Source: Bremia lactucae
Taxonomy: Eukaryota; Oomycota; Peronosporomycetes; Peronosporales; Peronosporaceae
DNA length: 58,220 nt
NCBI RefSeq assembly: GCF_004359215.1
Contig: NC_090612.1
Coordinates: forward strand, 6,022,091 to 6,080,310
Direction: 5' to 3'
Positions 51,653 through 58,220 of this stretch are shown here, piece after piece. The notes beneath the pieces were generated by a model that worked only from the letters and a program-made list of their open reading frames with translations, was not told where the DNA came from and did not search any database. The position numbers were made by a program, and so were the translations under genes. The stretch's first letter is position 1. Every line of letters starts with the position of its first letter.

Positions 51653-52199
51653 TTGCCTGCAAATTTTAAAGCGCGGACATCATCATCGTGGTGACTTAGA
51701 CGTTTTGACTCAAGCCAGCCAGTTTAAGCTTCTCGTTTCTCATTTTACCGAGAAGACTTCATTGTCCTCATTGACATGATGCTTGGCATACTTCCTCCTC
51801 AGTCATTGCACTGTGTAAGAAATCCGTCGACGTCCGGTTTGCATTCTCTGCAAGATTTTGTTGACAGCGACATTAGATTGTTCAACGAATTTTTGCTCAT
51901 TCCCCCATATTCTAGCCAACTTTAACTTTACATCACCGCCTTGATGCGTCCACATGCCACATCCCAGTGCTCGTCTTCATCAGCCATATCGTAGAACACC
52001 ATATTTACATTTTTAAATACGTGTGTTTAGACCTTCTGATTGAGTGCAACATTATCCTAGAACCAGCTTCCGTCCGCAACGTAGTTTTTGGGGCCGACGT
52101 TCATTATCTTTGTTATGCAGTTCCTTCCTTCCTACTACATGTATTCGTTATAGCTTCCCACATTGTACAAAATCAACATACCCCTGGTGCTTCACATCC
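51653..52199. other. Unassigned spacer
   Basis: No recognisable gene. A 125-codon plus-strand frame (51967-52344) has no motif and runs into repeat sequence. Confidence 0.4.
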
Positions 52200-52826
52200 T
52201 ATTTACATTGCTAATTTTGTGTTGCATACCAAATTTAATAGAAGCGGCAAAGAAGGCATTCGGCCAACGCTGATACATATAATATGGGCCATACCAGATT
52301 TAAATAAAAACGTTTTAAATTTAATTCTGGTACGCCCATACTGAGGTCAAACGCGCTGTCCTTCTCCTTCCAGCAGTCCCGGAATTGTCTGTCTGTGATG
52401 AAGATCTTGATGAAGGTGTAGAAGGTGTAGGAGTCGTGCCTATGAATTGCGATTGGCCTATGATGTCTGAGAAAGCGTGGGGTCAAGACAAGCTGGCGTT
52501 TGACACGGTCGTGTGTGCCTTCAGGTGTCTTATGTTATGGATAGCATGCGAGCCTGTTGTATATAAGATTCTTTGGGTTCAAGTGTTTGACAATACTTTG
52601 CAACAAACCTGTAACCTGAAGGGTGATTTCCTGTCATGTTCCATAGGAGGCTACAATGCCGGTCATTAAAGCTCATGAGTCCGGTCAACGCTCGGCGAAC
52701 CATACATGCAGCAAAGGAGCTGAAAAGATTGCACTTATTACCAACCGGAGGCCATATCTTGAACTTCCCGTCCTGAGATTTATTTCGGGTCAGGACGTTT
52801 AACTAACCACTACACTAACGAGAATG
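52200..52826. repeat. SINE-like repeat pieces
   Basis: 52205-52300 and 52310-52440 repeat blocks of 29410-29590 and 34190-34290. At 52826-52740, read on the minus strand, there is CTCGTTAGTGTAGTGGTTAG (A box) and GACCCGAAATAAATCTC (weak B box). This is a tRNA-derived head, with the same body as 33765-34037. Confidence 0.55.
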
Positions 52827-53371
52827 ATTACTGATAAAAACAAAGCTTGCGCTCAGTTTATAGGCGAATAATTTCACGATGCCTTTCACAGCTGACTGTC
52901 AGCGAGTTCGTTTTAATTCATTCATTATAGTAGTTAAAGTCTACGTCCCCATATAACGAAATGTGTCTGTTCCACCGTGTCATCTGTTACGAAAAAGTTG
53001 CTGTTTTTTTAAATTCACGTCTTTGTAGTAAGATCCGATCACAGAGTTTTATGCAGCTTATAGCTATTACATTTGAAAGGGCTAGGAGGTGTAGAATAAG
53101 TGGGATACTCTGCCGTCCGTGAAATCCACTACTCTCGATGTTGCTTTACTTATACAATCGAAGAACACCTAGCTGGTTGCGCGGCCGCCCAATTCTACAT
53201 TTAATCTTGGATATTGAAGTCGGATTTTTGAAATGATTGAGTTACGAAGTATCGGCATTTGGTCAGAAATAGGCGCTGCTGAATGATGAGAAAATGGCTG
53301 ACTATTTTTTTCGCTTAGTGCGTCACACTTCAAAAAAACCTAAAATTATCGATCCTCGCGCCGAAGGTTTA
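52827..53371. other. Unassigned spacer
   Basis: I see no gene and no clear repeat in this stretch. Confidence 0.4.
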
Positions 53372-53718
53372 AGGCTTCAATTAAACGAGTCTTTTAAAAA
53401 TAACTCAGCAGTTTTGTCGAGCATGGATACACCTTAGGAAGGCTTATTACTCTCACCGATCGCAACGCAAGCCTTAGAAAGACACTAGACACTTAAGATC
53501 AAAAGGGAAACTGAACTATTTAATGTTTAAAAATATAAAACGTGACACTCATTACATTTGAAATAGATTTCGGCCACCAGATCTTTATCTGGTGGCAGCC
53601 ACTCGTACTACTTATAATAAATGGGATCTTAATAATATTACCTATATTAAATAGGAAAATGTGTTATTTTAACCCATTATGTGAATAGTACCAAATTAAC
53701 GATTTACCAGCCCCGTTA
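53372..53718 (+). repeat. LTR-like repeat, family 2 (5'-truncated)
   Basis: Shares ordered blocks with 2380-2735 and ends CAGCCCCGTTACA. The hairpin GCCACCAGAT-CTTT-ATCTGGTGGC is at ~53573-53596. Confidence 0.6.
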
Positions 53719-53940
53719 CAGTTGTTGACGGTAAACCCTAAACGACATCATGGAGGTTCTACGTTCGAACTGCAAAATATGTAGGTGTGTCGATTGGCAG
53801 ATTCTGAGATTTAATTGCCTTTATTGACCATTACTCAGCTCTGACACCCTGACACACTGACAGTTATATTGCACTCATTTTGAACCGATCCATAGTCTAA
53901 TTGTACAGACACACCGGGCTTCGAAGAATGCATCATATTC
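53719..53940. other. Spacer
   Basis: No gene; a B-box-like GTTCTACGTTCGAACTGC occurs at ~53756 without a clear A box. Confidence 0.3.
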
Positions 53941-53943
53941 AAG

Positions 53944-54035
53944 TATATTATATATATTGACGGGAAGGGGATTTGAACTCACGCGATGAGAATAGCAACA
54001 TCGAATTTAACCACTGAGCCAATTTTCACAGAGAT
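53944..54035 (-). repeat. Second tRNA-like sequence (Ser/Leu-type SINE head or tRNA relic)
   Basis: Read on the minus strand: TTGGCTCAGTGGTTAAATTC (a textbook A box TGGCTCAGTGG), CGATG...CATCG as an anticodon-type stem with a 10-nt loop, and GAGTTCAAATCCCC (B box). The loop is too long and the acceptor ends do not pair well, so it is more likely a SINE head or dead tRNA than a working tRNA gene. Confidence 0.5.
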
Positions 54036-54750
54036 TGGCACGAAAATTAATTAAATTTAGTAGTCGCGCAAAGGATTCCTTGACAATCTTAACATCGTCA
54101 TTGAACGACATTCGTGCTAGCTAAAGTGTTGCTTAAATCTTTAATAAGGCTGATCTTGGAGCTCAAAGATGTTGCGACTGTAAGCATGAAATTAGCGTAG
54201 ATACCAACAGTAGCGACACTCCTTTGACACACGAGTCTAAGCACACGCGTCCTTCGCATTGTACGAGTTGCTGCTTATACTGTCGTTTATTTTCGATTTT
54301 ATAGTCCGACATGCGAACATGTGACAGCTTACTTCAGGCGAAATGCGTCACGAGCTTTAAAACAGCAGGCTTAAAATACTGCAAGTCCACTGCCAATCTT
54401 TTGTCGTTAAGGCGATGAGCCTCATTGTCGGTCGGGAAGCTTGTGATGTACTAGCGGGAAATAGGACGAGTTTACGTCGTGATGGTAAGAGTTTTGGCCT
54501 ATTCGAATTGAAAATTCCTATCAACACTCGCTCAGAGTCTTAACACAAGTGTGATGTTATGTCTTGGGCTTCTATCTGCAGCAGCATCTGTAATAGCGGT
54601 GTGAAAATAAGACAAATCTTATATCAAAAATACCATCGACATTAGTGCGTGATTTACTACAACGCAATTGCATGGTGCAGTCACAGTTTTCAAGAATTAA
54701 AGGTTCTTTATATTCCAACGTTTCCACCCCGGCGATCCTCAGCAAAATAT
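54036..54750. other. Region downstream of the TRP1-like gene
   Basis: No gene recognised; short frames only. Confidence 0.4.
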
Positions 54751-56301
54751 TCAAGAGTTTTTGACAGCTTTCAAAAATGCAGCCATTTTATTAAGGTCCT
54801 TCACCCCAGGAGATTTACTCACTTCCACGCCGGTACTGACATCAACACCAATAGGTAGACCCGCGGAGATAGCCATCTGCACATTATTAGGAGTCAGACC
54901 ACCAGCCATGAGGCACGGTACCCGTGCGTGGGCGAATGTGGCTGCAATTTTCCAGTCAAATGTAACGCCGGTGCCACCTTGCTGGCCTTTCACGGTCGTA
55001 TCAAGCAGAACATAGTTGGCAAGGCCTTCTTGAATCTCCTGTAGATAGGCAGTCCGTTCGCTTAGCGCTGTATCGGGCACATGCAATGTGCGAATAGTAG
55101 GGAAGTGAATATCCTTGCAAATTTCGAAGCCCTCGTCGCCGTGTAGCTGTACCAAATCCAGCCCAATGTCGTCTGCAGCAGCATTCATTTCGGCAGCAGT
55201 GTTATTTGCAAACACTCCGACTAGGAGAGGAGCCCGCGAACAAGCCTCATGGAGGGCGAGGGCGTTTCTAAAGAACCAATCGTTCCGGCCAACGAGGTGA
55301 GTTTTTAAAATGTCAGCAAGAATTGGACCCGAGCGTTCCCCGTACTTTCGCACTGCCTTGGCAATAGCCTTGGCTTCTTCCATCTGAACACAGCGAGGCG
55401 AGCTTGACACCATGACGATGCCTATCATATTGGCGCCGCTGCGCAAAGCCGCAAGAGCGTACTCAACTTTGGTTATGCCGCATACTTTAGAAAGCGGAGG
55501 AGGTAAACAAAAATCACCTGACTCAATTCGACACGTGTCCTTCTGCAGGAGGTCTTCTACCGTCTTGACAATATTGTTGCTCTTCATCAAAAACTCGCCG
55601 ATTAAAATACCACGAGCCCCACACATCTCGTACTTGACAACGTCTGCGTGCGACCGGATGCCACTGAGAGCAAAAAGAGTAATTCCGTCCCGTCCAAGAG
55701 AGAGCCCCCGTTCACGAATAGCATCTGCGACACGTGCTGTTGTGTCCATGTCCACCTTAAATGAGCGAAGATCGCGGTTGTTGACGCCAATAAGCCGAGC
55801 CTTTGCAGCTAGAGCGTTGTCCAGCTCCTGGACGCTATTCACCTCAACCAGAGCGCACATACCAAGATTGTGGGTTGCCTGTTGACTCAAAACAAGATCG
55901 TGAAACCCTGCTATTATATCAAGCCAATTTTGCTACCAACATTAATGAGCTCGACAAGGTGATCCTGAGACAGCAACGACACAATGAGCAGGACGCAGTC
56001 GGCTCCATAGACACGAGCTTCCAATAGCTGGTACACGTCAATAATAAAATCCTTACGCAGTATAGCAGGGCGCTGGTGCATGCCTTCAACCACGTCCCTG
56101 GCTGTCATCAGGTCGTCTAACGAGCCTTTGAACCATTTCGGCTCAGTCAACACGGAAATCATACTGGCGCCCACATCGGCATACGCTTGTACCTGCTCGC
56201 GCAAGTTAAGCTCCATAGCAATGTTTCCCTTGCTAGGGCTTGCGCGCTTGAACTCAGCAGCCAGTGCGACATTCAAACGGCCTTCTTCCTGCCAAAATTA
56301 A
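54751..56301 (-). CDS. TRP1: Bifunctional indole-3-glycerol-phosphate synthase / phosphoribosylanthranilate isomerase (5' partial, one intron)
   Basis: Two tryptophan-pathway enzymes fused (TrpC then TrpF order). Exon 2 (55878-54751) ends in TGA at 54751; exon 1 (from 55941 up) is open into the assembly gap at 56302, so the start is missing. IGPS part: AEFKRASPSKG (catalytic Glu, Lys, substrate Ser), ILRKDFIIDVYQ (second Lys), VEVN (Glu) and NNRDLRSF (Asn). The SESGI-type motif reads ALSGI, with Leu where Glu is usual. PRAI part starts ~55510 with KVCGITKVEYA (catalytic Cys), then SSSPRCVQ, LVQLHGDE, TFDWK (catalytic Asp), GGLTPNNV and GVDVSTGVE. Splicing the 62-bp intron restores a reading matching the family length exactly. 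Phytophthora TRP1 is the known fused form. It acts in the cytosol on anthranilate-derived intermediates. Confidence 0.9.
55879..55940 (-). other. Intron in the TRP1-like gene (62 bp)
   Basis: On the minus strand it starts GTTGGTAGC after ...GAGCTCATTAAT and ends ...GAGTCAACAG before GCAACCCAC, phase 0. Unspliced, the frame hits TAA TAG after IGLI. Spliced, it reads LVELIN-ATHNLGMCALVEV, the same length as the corresponding TrpC segment. Position inferred from frame and homology; no transcript is available. Confidence 0.8.
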
Positions 56302-56401
56302 NNNNNNNNNNNNNNNNNNNNNNNNNNNNNNNNNNNNNNNNNNNNNNNNNNNNNNNNNNNNNNNNNNNNNNNNNNNNNNNNNNNNNNNNNNNNNNNNNNN
56401 N
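56302..56401. other. Assembly gap (100 N)
   Basis: Truncates the 5' end of the TRP1-like gene. Confidence 0.95.
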
Positions 56402-56884
56402 ATAAGTGTTTAGTGGTACACCAAAGCAATTCACAGCGACTTTGCAACCAATTTAGTTAGGGAAAAGCTATATTTACACCCTTTTTCCTTAAATTCACAC
56501 CCCTTCCTGCAAAGTCTTGTAATCTAAACCCTTTCTGCGTCCACGTAAATGCCACTGCAAATGCCTCTAATGCAACCAGCTCTGCTTCCGTGAAGCGCGC
56601 GCAATTTGCCATGCACTGAGTAAAGGGTTCTTGGACGGCAACGGCGACACCAAATTGGAAAAGTTAGCCAAAAAAGACGGGAGGCGTGCGGATTGCGAAA
56701 CTGGTGGACCTAAAATCGATGTGCGGCAGTTCAATTGTAACGAGCTAAAGTTACCCTGATTTTACACAGTCCCCGTTAAGTACACTTTTTGTACTTCAGG
56801 GAATGGTCAATTACATTAGACCACCATTTTTTTAGGCGGGCACGCCTTGATGCGGCCACGCCCTATTTAGACTTAGACACACAC
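56402..56884. other. Spacer between the TRP1-like gene and the chromovirus
   Basis: No gene seen. The missing start of the TRP1-like gene is not recognisable on the minus strand here, so it probably lies in the gap. Confidence 0.4.
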
Positions 56885-57327
56885 TGTAACGGGGTGTATC
56901 GTTACATGAAATCAATACTTAAAGGTTGTAAATTAATATATTATCGAAAAGGTAGATAATACTTGGAGGATATTACTTTAAACAGTAATTTTCAGATTTT
57001 TTTTCCATAAATAGGTAGATGGAAACAAAAGAGAAATACAGATAAGATAAGATAAATATTCAATTCCATGTTTGGTATTACTTTTTAAATTAAGTTAGCA
57101 TTTACAAGATAGATAGAAGAAGTACTTAATTATATTAATACAGTTTTCATTTAACCCTTTTTAAACTAGTTACCTTTAAAGAGAAGTCGTATTCCTCTGC
57201 ACATACTAGTGTACGTGAAATAACGTAATGCACCACTCGCATTTGAAGCAGTGCGAAGTGGACTTGTACTGAAGCAGTGCGAAGTGGACTTGTACTGAAA
57301 AAGTACAAGTCGTAGTGCCCCGTTACA
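56885..57327 (+). repeat. 5' LTR, family 1
   Basis: 443 bp, TGTAACGGGGTGTATCG to GTGCCCCGTTACA. It contains a duplicated block (GAAGCAGTGCGAAGTGGACTTGTACTGA, ~57244-57297). Its first 22 bases form a small palindrome, TGTAACG - 8 nt - CGTTACA. Confidence 0.85.
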
Positions 57328-57435
57328 CCTGGTAGCACTTTGTAGTCCGTCCAAGGACCACAAATCCCAATCTAACATGACACCTGGTAGCACTTTGTAG
57401 TCCGTCCCAGGACCACATTTCCCACATCTAACATG
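57325..57435 (+). repeat. Tandemly duplicated primer-binding/leader segment
   Basis: The ~55-bp unit ACACCTGGTAGCACTTTG...ATCTAACATG occurs twice (57325-57379, 57380-57435). TGGTAGCA at 57330 and 57385 could pair with the 3' end of initiator Met tRNA (8 bases only). The second unit ends with the gag ATG. The old copy at 24755 has a single unit. Confidence 0.7.
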
Positions 57436-57446
57436 GACATGTTAGA
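57423..57446. promoter_or_regulatory. Palindrome enclosing the gag start codon
   Basis: CATCTAACATG - GA - CATGTTAGATG, an 11-bp perfect stem with the start ATG (57433) in its left arm. Confidence 0.55.
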
Positions 57447-58220
57447 TGATAGTGGGAATACGCATCACGTTTCCCGTCAAAGCTACTCCTTTCTAAGTGA
57501 CATAAAAAGAAGTGCGGTCGAACGAATGAGTTCGACCGTAGGAAACGATGCAATATTGGCAATGTTGTCCAATTTGGACAGAGATGCCCTCCATTCAGCC
57601 ATCGCCAAGTTCATACAACATGAACTTGACGAGATGAAGGAGAAGGTAGCCTTGCTGAATCAGCAAGGCTTTCAACAGGCAGAACTGTTGAGGTTACAAC
57701 AGGTACGGACCCCTTTACCTGGGATGACGCAAATGCGTCGTCCCGAAACCTTAAAGATTGACATCTCTAAGTTTAGGGGAGTCGATGAAGACCCCTTCTT
57801 GAGATGGTTTGTCGAGTTGGACGATGCCATAAGGGCACGTCACATCATCGACGAGCAAATGCAAGTCGCATTCGCTCAATCAAATCTGGCAGGTCGTGCC
57901 AAAACTTGGGCATTGGGCCTTAAGTTGCGCGACCCATACGTCTTTGGGTCGCTAGAGGCTTTTAAAACCCGACTCAAACAGACGTTTGAACCACCAAGGG
58001 CTGAGTTCAGAGCTCGTTCAGAGCTTCTGAAACTCAAGCAAGGCAAGCGTGATGTGCACGCATATGCCCAGCACATACGACTCTTAGCGAGTTGTATTAC
58101 AAATAACCCAGTTCATGAACACACGTTGATTACGGTGTTCATGCAAGGTCTTACGGATGGTCCCGTAAAGACCCACCTGTTCCGCTTGGAACTGGATACG
58201 CTTGAAGAAGCAATATCCGT
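57433..58220 (+). CDS. Gag polyprotein (capsid region), 3' partial
   Basis: Open from ATG at 57433 to the window edge (262 codons, no stop). A coiled N-terminal part (HELDEMKEKVALLNQQ, then AELLRLQQVRTPLPGM) is followed by the capsid-like domain with KIDISKFRGVDEDPFLRWFV, AGRAKTWALGLKLRDPYVFG, FEPPRAEFRARSELLKLKQG, VHAYAQHIRLLASC and TVFMQGLTDGPVKTHLFRLE. This is the gypsy retrotransposon gag pattern; Gag packages the element RNA into cytoplasmic particles. It aligns throughout with the broken gags at 23936-24660 and 50743-51640. The ATG sits inside a palindrome. The zinc knuckle and protease would lie beyond the window. Confidence 0.88.
   Translation, partial: MDMLDDSGNTHHVSRQSYSFLSDIKRSAVERMSSTVGNDAILAMLSNLDRDALHSAIAKFIQHELDEMKEKVALLNQQGFQQAELLRLQQVRTPLPGMTQMRRPETLKIDISKFRGVDEDPFLRWFVELDDAIRARHIIDEQMQVAFAQSNLAGRAKTWALGLKLRDPYVFGSLEAFKTRLKQTFEPPRAEFRARSELLKLKQGKRDVHAYAQHIRLLASCITNNPVHEHTLITVFMQGLTDGPVKTHLFRLELDTLEEAIS

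Larger units (their letters stand above)
56885..58220 (+). mobile_element. Chromovirus (family A), 5' end, apparently young, continues beyond window
   Basis: 5' LTR (56885-57327), duplicated primer-binding region, and an undamaged gag frame running off the window edge. All other gag copies here are broken, so this is the best candidate for a recently active copy. Confidence 0.85.

Noticed and set aside
51967..52344. 125-codon plus-strand ORF
   Set aside because: Runs into dispersed SINE-like repeat sequence and has no recognisable domain.
55879..55940. Frameshift or pseudogene in the TRP1-like gene
   Set aside because: A canonical GT...AG intron of 62 bp restores the exact family spacing, and all other catalytic residues but one are present.

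Overview
The window looks like a gene-poor, transposon-packed stretch of an oomycete genome (Peronosporales: Phytophthora or downy-mildew type; species not determinable). Three things support this. One gene matches the oomycete transglutaminase elicitor family that carries a Pep-13-like motif. Another encodes a Crinkler (CRN) effector with LYLAR and HVLVVVP motifs. A third encodes a fused indole-glycerol-phosphate synthase / phosphoribosylanthranilate isomerase, a fusion known from Phytophthora TRP1. The rest is almost entirely Ty3/gypsy chromovirus debris, plus tRNA-derived SINE-like repeats and a pogo/Tigger transposase relic. Two 100-base runs of N mark assembly gaps (29081-29180, 56302-56401).

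Layout. 1-1427: 3' part of a chromovirus (integrase tail and chromodomain) with an intact antisense ORF. 2298-2735: an LTR of a second family. 2930-9020: a decayed chromovirus of another lineage on the minus strand. 9120-17210: a nest of direct and inverted duplications of a third gypsy lineage. 18400-25197: a complete but dead minus-strand chromovirus with two LTRs and a perfect 5-bp target duplication. 25938-27851: secreted transglutaminase elicitor. 28956-31914: LTR fragments around a gap, then a 3' chromovirus remnant ending in its LTR. 32152-33471: kinetochore gene NUF2. 33765-35325: SINE and pogo debris. 35326-39280: another chromovirus fragment. 40873-43179: CRN effector on the minus strand, between direct repeats. 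43558-51652: two head-to-head chromovirus fragments. 51653-54750: SINE/LTR debris. 54751-56301: TRP1-like gene, 5' end lost in a gap. 56885-58220: 5' LTR, duplicated primer-binding region and an open gag of an apparently young chromovirus leaving the window.

Main discovery candidate. In the dominant chromovirus family, the space between pol and the 3' LTR carries a gene on the opposite strand. I call it the aORF: about 550 codons, starting near the 3' LTR and running tail-to-tail into pol. Its last ~230 codons overlap the integrase C-terminus and chromodomain. In the copy at 164-1429, both strands are open across ~700 bp. Recognisable copies lie at 18930-20575, 29612-31383, 38620-39280, 47194-48336 and 48772-48924. 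They share protein-level similarity, the same overlap register in two copies checked and, in three copies, the stop codon. I do not recognise the protein (acidic N-terminus, conserved core, predicted coiled coil).

The host genes (TRP1-like, NUF2, elicitor, CRN) are single ORFs or nearly so, surrounded by repeats. This fits the pattern of effector-type genes in the repeat-rich compartment of oomycete genomes.
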